From Lachnospiraceae bacterium (GTDB lineage: Bacteria; Bacillota; Clostridia; Lachnospirales; Lachnospiraceae), in NCBI GenBank assembly GCA_017618075.1, contig JAFZUY010000003.1, positions 1-64,000 on the forward strand: 64,000 bases of DNA, in the 5' to 3' direction. The translations under genes were made by a program, and so were the position numbers. The notes below the pieces were generated by a model. The model did no database searches. It was not told where the DNA came from and was given only the letters and a program-made list of their open reading frames with translations. Shown here piece by piece: positions 8,453 through 16,753 of the stretch (positions within the stretch are counted from its first letter, which is position 1; each line of letters opens with the position of its first letter).

Positions 8453-8484
8453 ATGCTCAAGTCGACGAGCATATAGTTTTTTTA
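8448..8484 (+). terminator. hairpin with T-run overlapping the -10 box
   Basis: A perfect 11-bp stem (ACTATATGCTC with GAGCATATAGT) is followed by seven T. Its left arm coincides with the -10 element of the promoter at 8424, so it cannot attenuate that transcript in full; it may instead stop read-through from upstream. Confidence 0.6.
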
Positions 8485-8502
8485 TATGCATTTAATTAAC
8501 AC

Positions 8503-8575
8503 TTTAGGCGAACAAGTCTAAACAACACACCTTAGGCGAACAAGCCTAAACATTACACCCTAGGTTAACACTTGA
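8503..8575 (+). repeat. tandem TTAGGC hairpin repeats in a leader
   Basis: The unit TTAGGCGAACAAGYCTAA occurs at about 8504 and 8532, 28 bp apart, and a decayed third copy (CCTAGGTTAACA) lies near 8559. Each unit is an inverted repeat with a short GAACAA loop, just upstream of the CPBP gene. It may be an operator or an RNA element. Confidence 0.5.
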
Positions 8576-8596
8576 ATTAATTACAGGAGAACAAAT

Positions 8597-10276
8597 ATGA
8601 AAAAGAAAATACCATACATAATAGCCATGATACTTATGATTCCGTTCTTCGTACTTGCCGCCCTTTCGTTAGGTGCGCAGAGAAGCGGAAACTGCGGAAA
8701 AGAGATAGTAAATACGAATATGTCGTGGACAGTCGTAAAAGAAGACGGCGTGCTTGAAGAAAGCGAAGGAATGCCGATATATGTGGACATCGAAAAAGAC
8801 GGCAGATACAACCTTTCATTTTCGTGGGGCGTCGAAGAACCGGGATTTCTCACAGCCATAACCATAAAAGATGAAAACGGCAAATGCGTTTACTGTGACA
8901 CAGCATTTCAGGTACAGATTTCAAACAAACCCATAAAACTTAAGCAGGGCAAATATACAATCAACACTGTATTTCTTGCAACAGAAGACGAATACCGCAA
9001 GCTCAACGCAGAGAATAAAATGATCACAGATCAGAAAGCCCTCGAAGATTACATTTCCGCAGTCGGCTTCGATAATTTCAAGCCTGACAGCGAGTGCCAA
9101 TTCACCTTCGAAGTAAAACTCACGCAAAGCTACACCGCACCCGCATGGGTAAAAGCACTTTTCGTAGCAATGGGCCTTATAATCATAGCACTCACAGTTA
9201 TAACCCTAGTAACCAATAAGAAGACTTCCGCACCCAGCGAAGCCAATACAACCAACACAACTGACGCAACCAACAAATCCAACGACAACATCAAAGACGG
9301 TCTCGACAACATCAGTATCGCTTACGCAGTTTTTTCACTCGTTGTAACATGCGTGCAGCTTTTCATATCCCTTGGCTTAAGCTTCTTACCCGCATCAGTC
9401 ACACCCAACATCACCGCATTACTGTCATTTGCGATGATCATAATAAGCGTGGATATTATAGGCTTCCCGCTTATCCTCGGCCTGACCAGGAACATTCCCA
9501 CAAGAGAAATTCAGAAGCAGAAATTCGGTTTCTTTAAATTCCTTCCGTATATCTTTATGACGTTTGGTATCGGGATCCCCTTATCCTTTGTTGGAAGCAT
9601 TATTAATACCCTGCTTACACTTCCCTTCGGCGGCAGCAACACAAGCGTTATATTGGAGTTACTTAACTCTTCGAGCCTCCTCCCCAGAGTCCTCGTGGTA
9701 GGCATCCTGGCTCCGATTTTCGAAGAACTTATTTTCAGAAAAGTCCTCATCGACAGGCTGAGCAGATACAGCACATTTTTAGCAATCTTTGTATCAGGAT
9801 TATTCTTCGGACTTTACCATGGCAACTTTTCACAGTTCTTCTTTGCCACGGGCATAGGACTGCTTTTCGCATTCCTTTATTCAAAGACCGGCAAAATACA
9901 TCTTACAATAATACTTCATATGATTGTTAACCTGTTTACATCCGTAATCACAACTACAGCCTTGCAGAAAGTACATGTAGCCAACCCCAACATGGATATG
10001 TCACAGGAATTCCTGATGTCTCACCCCGAAGCATTCGCCGCAACAATCCTAATGGGCCTGACATATGCGTGCCTCGCGCTTCTTACGATTATCGGAATCA
10101 TCATCTTCATAATCTTCGCAGCAACCAGGGAAATCCGACTTGAAAAAGTTGAAGGCGAACCGACCATAAAAGAAGCGCTCAAAGCCCTTTTTACAAGCAA
10201 GTACGCATGGCTCTTCATCCTTTCAACAATCGGCCTTTTCGTTTTCTCGCATCTGCCGACGATACTTGGCCTGTAA
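8597..10276 (+). CDS. CPBP family intramembrane metalloprotease
   Basis: A 559-residue multi-spanning membrane protein. The first helix (about 5-27) is followed by an extracytoplasmic domain to about residue 185 and then seven or more helices. The C-terminal half carries the three CPBP (Abi, CAAX-like) signatures in order: EExxxR as EELIFRKV at 376-383, FxxxH as FGLYHGN with the histidine at 408, and HxxxN as HMIVN at 441-445. These form the glutamyl/histidine metal site of intramembrane endopeptidases such as Rce1 relatives. The start follows AGGAGAA. The N-terminal external domain resembles that of the next gene, so both may sense the same signal. Substrate is unknown; in Firmicutes such proteins often act on peptides or in bacteriocin immunity, which is background only. 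Confidence 0.85.
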   Translation: MKKKIPYIIAMILMIPFFVLAALSLGAQRSGNCGKEIVNTNMSWTVVKEDGVLEESEGMPIYVDIEKDGRYNLSFSWGVEEPGFLTAITIKDENGKCVYCDTAFQVQISNKPIKLKQGKYTINTVFLATEDEYRKLNAENKMITDQKALEDYISAVGFDNFKPDSECQFTFEVKLTQSYTAPAWVKALFVAMGLIIIALTVITLVTNKKTSAPSEANTTNTTDATNKSNDNIKDGLDNISIAYAVFSLVVTCVQLFISLGLSFLPASVTPNITALLSFAMIIISVDIIGFPLILGLTRNIPTREIQKQKFGFFKFLPYIFMTFGIGIPLSFVGSIINTLLTLPFGGSNTSVILELLNSSSLLPRVLVVGILAPIFEELIFRKVLIDRLSRYSTFLAIFVSGLFFGLYHGNFSQFFFATGIGLLFAFLYSKTGKIHLTIILHMIVNLFTSVITTTALQKVHVANPNMDMSQEFLMSHPEAFAATILMGLTYACLALLTIIGIIIFIIFAATREIRLEKVEGEPTIKEALKALFTSKYAWLFILSTIGLFVFSHLPTILGL

Positions 10277-10317
10277 AATAAAATTGTAATAAAACACATT
10301 AATTGGTAAAATTATAA

Positions 10318-10340
10318 GGTGGTCGGGCAAACCGGCCACC
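10318..10340 (+). other. intercistronic hairpin
   Basis: A 9-bp stem (GGTGGTCGG with CCGGCCACC, containing a G-U pair) with a GCAAA loop and no T-run. It lies between the protease gene and the next gene, 14 bases before the start codon, and may set mRNA stability or translation. Confidence 0.55.
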
Positions 10341-10354
10341 TAAGGGAGTTTAAC

Positions 10355-11467
10355 ATGAAAAAATCAACCATCGTAAAAAGAATCATCATAGCAGTTTTGT
10401 TCGCGGCAGTGCTTTTGTCTACACCGCTTCTTTTCCTCATCAAAACTCCCGAAGAAAAGAATACACAAAAATGGTCATCAACCATCGAAATAAACGAGCG
10501 AGTTTTAAGCCCTGTGAGCAATTCCATCGATTTTAAGGTCGATAAAGAAGGCGAGCATAATTTATATTTTTCACTCATTCCCGAAGGCTTTGACAAGGAC
10601 AGTGTCGGCAATGTAAAACTCTCGGATCTCGGCTTTATCACAACATTCGTTGTAACGGATTCGAACGACAATGTGGTTTATTCATCCACGCAGGGCGCCA
10701 TCTACCTTGACACAGTTATTTACTTAATGCCCGGCAACTACAAAGTCACATATTACTACTTTTCCGACCCGGACGAATTTTATGATTTTGAATCGACGAA
10801 TATCGTCAGCATAAAAGAAGCCACACAGATGGTAAAAGACATCAACTTCCCCTCATTCAAAGAGAACGGAACGACGGTGTTTAATTATGAATTCTGTTGC
10901 TTAAGCAAAGATGAAACCCTCGTTTTTCCTGCAATAATGATTGGCTGGGGAATTGCTTTGGGATTGCTTTTCGGACTCTTTTTGGCTGAAATTGTATTCT
11001 CCGGTAAAGATGGTGAGAAAAAATACGACGAGCGACAGAAAATAGAACAGGGCAAAGCGTTTAAAATCGGTTTCTGGACCATGTTGTTTACGGTTCAGGC
11101 GCTTATTTGTCTTAATGAATTCTGGCCTTCAATTTTTGGCGAAAATCCTATATTTTATGAGATTGCCATTTTACTTGGAATGGTTACATATGTAATTTAC
11201 TGCATATTACATGAAAGTTACTTTGCAATAAATCAGAAATCGACCGGCTATATTATTATTTTTGCAGTTCTTGCTCTGATAAATCTGGTGATAAGCATAG
11301 TCAACACTATTCACGGCCAGATGGTTGTGAACGGAGTTATTACATTCAGAGTTTTGAATCCTTTATGCACGATTGTGATAATCGTAATCATTGCGACCAT
11401 CCTCGCAAAAAGAATTGCAAATTCCAAAAACGCATCCGCTGATGAGGAAGAGGAGGATGACGAATGA
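10355..11467 (+). CDS. membrane protein with external sensor-like domain, DUF6773-like
   Basis: A 370-residue protein. One helix spans about residues 6-25 and an extracytoplasmic domain about 30-185; four or five further helices follow, and the tail is very acidic (EEEEDDE). The external domain shares a run of features with the upstream protease: a strand with D-K-x-G-x-x-N-L-x-F-S, then GF-(I/L)-T-x, a D-x-N/D-x-x-x-V-Y turn, and P-G/Q-G-x-Y-x. This suggests homology. The cytoplasmic entry into the C-terminal membrane part begins with DERQK, typical of DUF6773-type proteins that pair with small HTH regulators. A GTG at 10319 is possible, but GGGAG precedes the ATG at 10355. It overlaps the regulator gene by 4 bp, indicating coupling. 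Confidence 0.6.
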   Translation: MKKSTIVKRIIIAVLFAAVLLSTPLLFLIKTPEEKNTQKWSSTIEINERVLSPVSNSIDFKVDKEGEHNLYFSLIPEGFDKDSVGNVKLSDLGFITTFVVTDSNDNVVYSSTQGAIYLDTVIYLMPGNYKVTYYYFSDPDEFYDFESTNIVSIKEATQMVKDINFPSFKENGTTVFNYEFCCLSKDETLVFPAIMIGWGIALGLLFGLFLAEIVFSGKDGEKKYDERQKIEQGKAFKIGFWTMLFTVQALICLNEFWPSIFGENPIFYEIAILLGMVTYVIYCILHESYFAINQKSTGYIIIFAVLALINLVISIVNTIHGQMVVNGVITFRVLNPLCTIVIIVIIATILAKRIANSKNASADEEEEDDE

Positions 11468-11664
11468 AGAATCTAAAACTAAAGGCCGCCAGAGCTGCGC
11501 TTGATTTATCGCAACAGGATTTGGCAGACAAAGTCGGCGTATCGAGGCAGACCATAAACGCAATCGAAAAAGGTGATTACAACCCTACCATCAATCTGTG
11601 CCGAAGCATCTGCAAAGTGCTTGGCAAAACACTCGACGAAATCTTCTGGGAAGAAGAATCATAG
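11464..11664 (+). CDS. small XRE/Cro-type HTH regulator
   Basis: A 66-residue DNA-binding protein consisting of a single helix-turn-helix. The motif SQQDLADKVGVSRQTINAIE (residues 17-36) has the usual Q-x-x-L-A and S-R-Q-T pattern, and the tail LGKTLDEIFW is typical of the YgzD/YozG-like group. Its start codon overlaps the stop of the membrane protein gene (ATGA), so the two are translationally coupled, and it probably regulates this cassette. The likely operator candidates are the palindrome at 8426 or the repeats at 8503, by inference only. A strong bidirectional terminator follows. Confidence 0.85.
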   Translation: MKNLKLKAARAALDLSQQDLADKVGVSRQTINAIEKGDYNPTINLCRSICKVLGKTLDEIFWEEES

Positions 11665-11678
11665 ATCATAAAAAAAAT

Positions 11679-11714
11679 AATCCCTGCAGCCAAATGAACT
11701 GCAGGGATTTTAAA
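11679..11714. terminator. bidirectional terminator
   Basis: An 11-bp perfect stem (AATCCCTGCAG with CTGCAGGGATT) flanked by A-rich and T-rich runs. It separates the HTH gene on the plus strand from the prepilin on the minus strand. Confidence 0.85.
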
Positions 11715-12263
11715 TTATTTTACGAATATTACTTTAGAATTTTCAAGCCCGTAATAAGTTCCGTTGTAGTTAACTCCTGCACCGTCGCCGTCACGGTTGC
11801 TCCATGCGATGTATACAGCACAGTCAGTTCCTTCCTGGTTGGGTACAACACAGATGATACCGCTGTCTCTTGCAGTTCTGGATTTAAGATACTGCGAATG
11901 GTTAGACCCTATCGTTAAAACATCCACACCCGCAATCTCGGTAAAATTCTCTCCGAAAGCACATGTTACCCACTGGCTGCCTGAACCGAAACAATCAAGA
12001 CGTGTACCGGTAGGATTTCCTGCATCCAAAAGTCCGCCTGAACCATAAAGCATTTCCTGGCTGATATCATCAGCTACAACGTTCGGATCGGAAGCCGATG
12101 TCATAATAGCATTGTGAATAGTATCACATAACTGAGTGTCGGCAGAAACATTTGTCTTCTCAATATACTTAATCAGTAACGGCGCCATAACTCCGACTAA
12201 TATGGCCATTATCGCGATAACGATAATAAGTTCTACCAACGAAAATCCCTTGTTTTCTTCCAT
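11715..12263 (-). CDS. type IV prepilin-like protein
   Basis: A 182-residue pseudopilin-type protein. After a six-residue leader (MEENKG) comes the prepilin peptidase and N-methylation signature GFSLVELIIVIAIMAIL, with the cleavage glycine before F and the glutamate at position +5. The hydrophobic helix continues to about residue 30, and the remainder is a polar, Gly/Asn-rich globular domain with two cysteines far apart. Family knowledge says such proteins are processed by a prepilin peptidase and assembled into pili or type II secretion pseudopili. No pilus assembly genes are present in the window, so the partner machinery must lie elsewhere. The start has GGGAG in the minus strand. It is a monocistronic gene facing the preceding cassette. 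Confidence 0.85.
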   Translation of the reverse strand: MEENKGFSLVELIIVIAIMAILVGVMAPLLIKYIEKTNVSADTQLCDTIHNAIMTSASDPNVVADDISQEMLYGSGGLLDAGNPTGTRLDCFGSGSQWVTCAFGENFTEIAGVDVLTIGSNHSQYLKSRTARDSGIICVVPNQEGTDCAVYIAWSNRDGDGAGVNYNGTYYGLENSKVIFVK

Positions 12264-12533
12264 TTTTACATCTCCCTTTTAATGACTTCTTAGTTGTCCT
12301 CATAAAAACAACTTTGAAACCAATTATAAAAACTCATAAAAGAAGAATATATTCCAATCACGGAATAATAGAGCGGGGTAATGTGCTGATTTGGGGGAAA
12401 TAAAAACCGGCATCAAATAGACAACTCGTAAAACATACAAAATGTATTATTTTTATATAAAAATATTGCAAATATGATATATTGTGCTACAATTATTGTA
12501 CGAAAATCAGAATAATAGTTGGAGGATAGGCAC
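12264..12533. other. divergent intergenic region
   Basis: No gene is seen. It separates the minus-strand prepilin from the plus-strand ATPase and should hold both promoters. A TCATAAAAGA motif lies at 12332, and an inverted repeat ATATTCC with GGAATA at about 12347-12367. Confidence 0.5.
12466..12493 (+). promoter_or_regulatory. promoter of the AAA ATPase gene
   Basis: TTGCAA (12466-12471) and TACAAT (12488-12493) with 16-bp spacing, about 40 bp before the start codon. Confidence 0.6.
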
Positions 12534-13865
12534 ATGGTAAAAGATTTTTATCTGTTAAGCATTACAACCTCAGGAATAAAGAACATAGAAAAAGAAGTGA
12601 CTCTCAACTTTTACAAAAAGGGAGTGGATAAGGATTTTGATCCTGAAAAGTACAGAGTTAAGGCTATATATGGCGAGAATGGGTCGGGTAAATCTGCGTT
12701 GATGACAGCAGTAAGTATCTTCAAAAATCTGATTCTTGATGAAGACTATTTGATGAATCCCGAAAATCAAAGGCTGTTAAGGGAACTTATAAACAAAAAG
12801 AAAAACTGTTTTCGTTTTCAATGTGAATTCTTAAACGATGATGGTGGGAATTATTCAATTTACAGATACTCTGTTGAATTGAAAGGCAATGATATTGAGA
12901 AATATCATATAACCCGCGAATCGTTGGAAATAAAGAGCGGAAACTATGCTCAGAGTAAATACAGAGATCTATACATTGTTGAAGATGGAGTCCTGAAATA
13001 TATAGAAGCTACTGATTCGGTTAAAAAAGTGATTAATGGTATTTCTGTCAATCTTCTTGATTCAAGAACTCTGATTACTATTTATATGCGTAAAATAAAT
13101 GATGTATTGTTTGATGAAAAGTCGATGGAATTAAAGTGGGCGATGTCGCTTTGTAGTGTTCTTGCAATGGTAATAAAGGTGCATTTGGCCGGAGAAGACA
13201 GGCATGAATTGTATTTTGTTCAGAAATCCTTAAAAGATGATTTGTCCAAAGGAATACAATCGGATAGTTTCTTAAGTCATTTTAACAAATGTATATTGGA
13301 ATATAGCAGTGTAAACGAGATTTACGTTTCTAAAAAGAATTACGAAAAATACAAAGGAAGAATCGAAGATCTGACTGAATTTATCAAACTCTTTAAAAAA
13401 GATTTGAAAAATATAGATATTGATAGAAAGGAAGACAGGGATTATTTCAGATGCGAACTAGTATTTAATTACGGAGAATACAATATTTCCAAGGAGTTTG
13501 AAAGTACAGGTATAAAAAAACTCGTAGAATTATATGATTATTTGGATGCTGCGGGTAGAGGAGGAATCGTATTTATTGATGAAATGGACTCAAATCTGAA
13601 TGATATTTATCTTTGTAAGATGATTGAGTATTTCGTCTACTATGGAAAAGGCCAGTTGTGCTTTACAACTCATAATATAGATCCAATGAATGTTCTTAAA
13701 GGAAATAAGAAATCTATCGACTTTTTGTCAACGGATAATATTCTTGTCCCCTGGACATCCAACGGAAATGCAATGCCGGATAACAATTACCGTAATGGTT
13801 ATATAGAGAATCTTCCGTTTAACATTGATTCCACTGATTTCCTTGGAGTATTGGGGGTGGATTAA
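12534..13865 (+). CDS. AAA family ATPase, AbiL/RloC-like defence type
   Basis: A 443-residue ATPase of the AAA_15/OLD-like group. The Walker A motif GENGSGKS lies at about residues 47-54 and the Walker B at about 346-351 (GIVFIDEMDSNLN), with a terminal histidine switch TTHNI soon after. The insert between them is helical. Proteins of this architecture usually work with a small RloB/TOPRIM-like partner in abortive-infection modules (AbiL, PARIS and relatives). Here a short gene overlaps the stop codon, exactly where such a partner is expected. The start is the ATG at 12534, eight bases after GGAGG; an upstream TTG overlaps that Shine-Dalgarno. AT-rich composition and position point to an acquired defence cassette. 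The anti-phage role is inference. Confidence 0.75.
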   Translation: MVKDFYLLSITTSGIKNIEKEVTLNFYKKGVDKDFDPEKYRVKAIYGENGSGKSALMTAVSIFKNLILDEDYLMNPENQRLLRELINKKKNCFRFQCEFLNDDGGNYSIYRYSVELKGNDIEKYHITRESLEIKSGNYAQSKYRDLYIVEDGVLKYIEATDSVKKVINGISVNLLDSRTLITIYMRKINDVLFDEKSMELKWAMSLCSVLAMVIKVHLAGEDRHELYFVQKSLKDDLSKGIQSDSFLSHFNKCILEYSSVNEIYVSKKNYEKYKGRIEDLTEFIKLFKKDLKNIDIDRKEDRDYFRCELVFNYGEYNISKEFESTGIKKLVELYDYLDAAGRGGIVFIDEMDSNLNDIYLCKMIEYFVYYGKGQLCFTTHNIDPMNVLKGNKKSIDFLSTDNILVPWTSNGNAMPDNNYRNGYIENLPFNIDSTDFLGVLGVD

Positions 13866-14161
13866 TGGGCAAACAAATACTATTTTGTATGGAGACCAAG
13901 CGGCAAGCTGCAACCGACTGGGTATATATCAATGAAACTATAAAAAGGTTTTATAAAGTCACAAACCAAATTCATTTTGAAAAAGAGTTTCTGGACGGAA
14001 AGAACAACTACAATTCAAAAGGAACAACAAAAAGCATTCAAAAGAAAACAAATGACTTCAAGCAAGGAGAAACCTCGGTAATATATATGGGGTTATCTTT
14101 TTTATTTGTTAGCGAGTATCTACAAGCGTTTAAGTCAGACACCGCAGACAATTTTAAATAG
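13865..14161 (+). pseudogene. shortened RloB/TOPRIM-like partner gene
   Basis: A 98-residue product overlapping the ATPase stop codon by one base. The first 75 residues read like the start of the small partner protein often found after such ATPases: ILFCMETKRQAATDWVYI, then a segment with FLDGKNNY, then K-x-x-K-x-F-x-x-G-E-T-S-V-I-Y. In those partners the VIY strand leads into a D-x-D acidic pair and about 100 more residues. Here it jumps at once to a short tail ending YLQAFKSDTADNFK, which resembles a normal C-terminus. The middle with the acidic residues therefore appears to be deleted in frame. The comparison is from memory of the family, so truncation is likely but not proven. Confidence 0.55.
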
Positions 14162-14348
14162 TTCAAGACAAACCGATAAGATTTCGTAAAAACCCCTTTT
14201 TATTGGCCTATTCTGTTGTTATAATAATGGCGAAAAAATAAAAACTCATAAAAGATAAATACTTTAAAACCTACTAAAACTAACAACAAGTAAGAAGGAT
14301 AATCGATGAAAGAATAATGATCAAATCAGAAAATATAAACAATAGCTG

Positions 14349-14397
14349 CCCCTGTCGGATGAGCATGTTGTATTATGCTGATTCGTCAGGGGTTTTT
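14349..14397 (+). terminator. long imperfect hairpin with T-run, possible attenuator
   Basis: Arms of about 19 bases starting CCCCTG and ending CAGGGG pair with four mismatches around a short loop, followed by TTTTT. It lies 18 bp before the start of a small gene and could be a terminator, an attenuator or a structured RNA leader. Confidence 0.65.
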
Positions 14398-14415
14398 GAT
14401 TATAAGGAGAATTCT

Positions 14416-14694
14416 ATGGATAAGTTAAAAATCGAATATGAAATAAAGGAACGAAAAGATATAATTGATAAATATTTGTCTGAAGGAACTCTTGATAGGG
14501 GGAAAGCAATCAGCAAAATACAAGAATTAAGGGGAAAAGATATGAACGTGGCTGTAGTTACCGGAGCAACCATGTTATTTGGTATAACTTCGTCCGAGGA
14601 AGCCACAAACGAGAGAATAATAGAGGAATTGCAAATGCAAATAGATATATTACTGGCGGAATTGGCTGATGAAGGAGAGGATTTAAATGAATAA
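14416..14694 (+). CDS. small hypothetical protein upstream of SIR2-like gene
   Basis: A 92-residue, mostly helical and acidic protein of unknown function. The first 45 residues are charged helix with heptad-like spacing; the middle has a small Gly/Ala/Val stretch (VAVVTGATMLFGITSS), and the end is an acidic helix. No enzyme motif is visible. The ATG at 14416 follows AAGGAGA. Its 3' end overlaps the start of the SIR2-like gene by 8 bp, so both are translated together and it is likely an accessory or regulatory subunit. A long hairpin with a T-run lies directly upstream. Confidence 0.6.
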   Translation: MDKLKIEYEIKERKDIIDKYLSEGTLDRGKAISKIQELRGKDMNVAVVTGATMLFGITSSEEATNERIIEELQMQIDILLAELADEGEDLNE

Positions 14695-15586
14695 TTTATT
14701 AATTGGCAACGGACTCAATAATAGATTGAATATAAACGAATTATCTAACGAGAGGATTTTTTCGCGTTTCCAGAAGAATATAGAAAGATATTCGCCAATA
14801 TTTCAAGCGTTGTTCTCGGTTGAGATTAATGAATGTGTAGCACAAATGATTTGCGGAAACAATCACAAGGAAAACATAGAGGGATTAGCAAAAAATCTTC
14901 ACCAATATATTATCAACAAAAGTAAATTCGAAGACAAAAACAACGAAGATCGTTTGCGAACAATCATTAAGAATATCGGAATATTATCCATATTTTTTGA
15001 TAATAATGGAAAAATATCGTTGGTTTACGATGTTTCAAAAATGATTAATATTGATAAGTATGATAACGTTTTTTCTTTGAATTATATGGAGGTCTGGGAT
15101 GATAAGAAAAGAGCCATATATCTTCATGGTGAAGTTGGTTTGGGATCTTTACCAGATATAAGAAATATGTACCTTATTGAAGAGAGTCTTTTGATTAATC
15201 CTCAATATAAATCCGCTGTCGAAGAAATGGATAGAAATGATAATTTGGGAATCAAGATAAATTCACATGGAATAATTATGACACCGGAAGATGTGGAGAA
15301 AAAAGATCTTACAGAAGTGACAGGATTACTACCGGGAGAAGATTTGTTTCCTGCGGTTGATTTATATCCCAAAGATAAGCAACCATTATATGAAAAACTA
15401 TCGGAGATTGATTCGCTTGATATATACGGAGTATCTCCGCAGGGAGATCGTAGTCTCATAGAAAAGATTCGAACTATACCTAAAGTGACTGTATTTGTCC
15501 GTGATTTAAATGGAAAAACGGCGAAAGAATGGGAAAAACAATTAAAGGACTGTATATTTCAAGTGAAAAGTGTTGAGGAGTTTTGA
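14687..15586 (+). CDS. SIR2-like domain protein, probable defence effector
   Basis: A 299-residue protein with the landmarks of SIR2-like (DUF4917/SIR2_2) NAD-handling domains in the right order. LLIGNGLNNRL at residues 3-13 corresponds to the nucleotide-binding loop, VFSLNY at about 127-132 to the T-x-N-Y/D motif, YLHGEVG at about 144 to the catalytic histidine with glycine, and IYGVSPQGDRSLIEKI near 246 to the C-terminal G-x-S...D strand. In defence systems such domains typically deplete NAD+ after phage sensing. The catalytic assignment is inference; the N-terminal region 15-110 is helical and unrecognised. It overlaps a small upstream gene by 8 bp and neighbours other probable defence genes. 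Confidence 0.6.
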   Translation: MNNLLIGNGLNNRLNINELSNERIFSRFQKNIERYSPIFQALFSVEINECVAQMICGNNHKENIEGLAKNLHQYIINKSKFEDKNNEDRLRTIIKNIGILSIFFDNNGKISLVYDVSKMINIDKYDNVFSLNYMEVWDDKKRAIYLHGEVGLGSLPDIRNMYLIEESLLINPQYKSAVEEMDRNDNLGIKINSHGIIMTPEDVEKKDLTEVTGLLPGEDLFPAVDLYPKDKQPLYEKLSEIDSLDIYGVSPQGDRSLIEKIRTIPKVTVFVRDLNGKTAKEWEKQLKDCIFQVKSVEEF

Positions 15587-15643
15587 AAAAAGAATGTATA
15601 TTGTGCGGTTATTGATTGTAGACATTAGAAGAAAGAGTTTATT

Positions 15644-16753
15644 ATGGAAAAAATAAAAAAGAATACAAAAGAATTAACAGAAAAACTGTATACAGGAATA
15701 CTTTTTATTCAAGAACAATTGAATAGCTTAGAATGTTATACAAAAGAAGATCCTATGAGAAAAGAGAGAGCTTCAGCGGTAGCAGCAAAATTAAGGGTTT
15801 TTCTCTCAGATACAAATGGTAATCAAGCACTTTTGAGTCAATTAGGTTTTAAAGAAGATATGCTTTTCCCATGGGAATATTATGGCGGACAAGATATTGC
15901 TTCAAACCTTGTTTTTTCGTCAAAATTAGTAGGAATCTCCGTTGAAAATAATTCATACTGCTGTTACCCCAAAATGCCGAAATTTAACCTTCAACTGTTT
16001 TGTACATTTTCAGTATGGTGGAATGAAATAATTATAGACTCAAAAGGTACGGATTCGGTATTGGTAAGTAGAAGAGACGTGATATTAGTTTTGGCTGACA
16101 AAGAAGGTGGTGCACATGAAGATCCATGTTATCAAAGAGAGTATTATAAGATTAATTATGAGAATGGATTCAAATATTTAGATTCTAACGGAAATGAGCA
16201 AGTATTAAAAAATAACTATTATGTAGAATCATTATTTGTCATAGCTTATGAGTTTTTAGCCGCGATGGAGATATTCATAAAATATATAAAAGGAAAAACA
16301 TTAAAGATAGAAGAAACTCAATTTAATGCAATTCAAATATCATATAAAGATTTAAAAGGATTTTATCGGCGAAGGTATTACACGAATCCTAAAAAAAATT
16401 TAATATGGAGTGTTCGTGGCGCTTTTGATTATTACAGAAATGCCCAATATGATATTGTCTATTTAGAATCTCGACTTTTGATAGATGCTGAAAAAAACAC
16501 TACTATTGGGTTTTTGACAATAAATGACTTGAAGACATCTCCTTTAATCTATTTACGTGTAAATAATGAGAATAATATGTTGGATGCAGTACTCATAAAA
16601 AAAGAAAGTGGTTATGTCAGGATTGTTGACGACGCTGACATATATGATTGTAATAAAGTAAATACATTAGAGTATTATATGAAAACCATAGGAAATGGCA
16701 ATCCAGATATATTTTATGAGTTTTTGGAAAAACAAGGAATAAAAACGGTATAA
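15644..16753 (+). CDS. hypothetical protein of the accessory island
   Basis: A 369-residue protein that I do not recognise. The first 80 residues are helical (MEKIKKN..., a basic-acidic helix with L-x-x-x-L spacing). The central part is rich in aromatic residues and tryptophan (SVWWNE, FYRRRYY), with alternating strands and helices. There is no signal peptide and no membrane segment apart from a weak hydrophobic helix near residue 200 (LFVIAYEFLAAMEIFI). The start has only a weak AAGAAAGAG Shine-Dalgarno. It follows the SIR2-like gene by 57 bp and may be co-transcribed, but the gap contains no obvious terminator. Low GC fits the rest of the island. A role in defence is guilt by association only. 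Confidence 0.5.
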   Translation: MEKIKKNTKELTEKLYTGILFIQEQLNSLECYTKEDPMRKERASAVAAKLRVFLSDTNGNQALLSQLGFKEDMLFPWEYYGGQDIASNLVFSSKLVGISVENNSYCCYPKMPKFNLQLFCTFSVWWNEIIIDSKGTDSVLVSRRDVILVLADKEGGAHEDPCYQREYYKINYENGFKYLDSNGNEQVLKNNYYVESLFVIAYEFLAAMEIFIKYIKGKTLKIEETQFNAIQISYKDLKGFYRRRYYTNPKKNLIWSVRGAFDYYRNAQYDIVYLESRLLIDAEKNTTIGFLTINDLKTSPLIYLRVNNENNMLDAVLIKKESGYVRIVDDADIYDCNKVNTLEYYMKTIGNGNPDIFYEFLEKQGIKTV

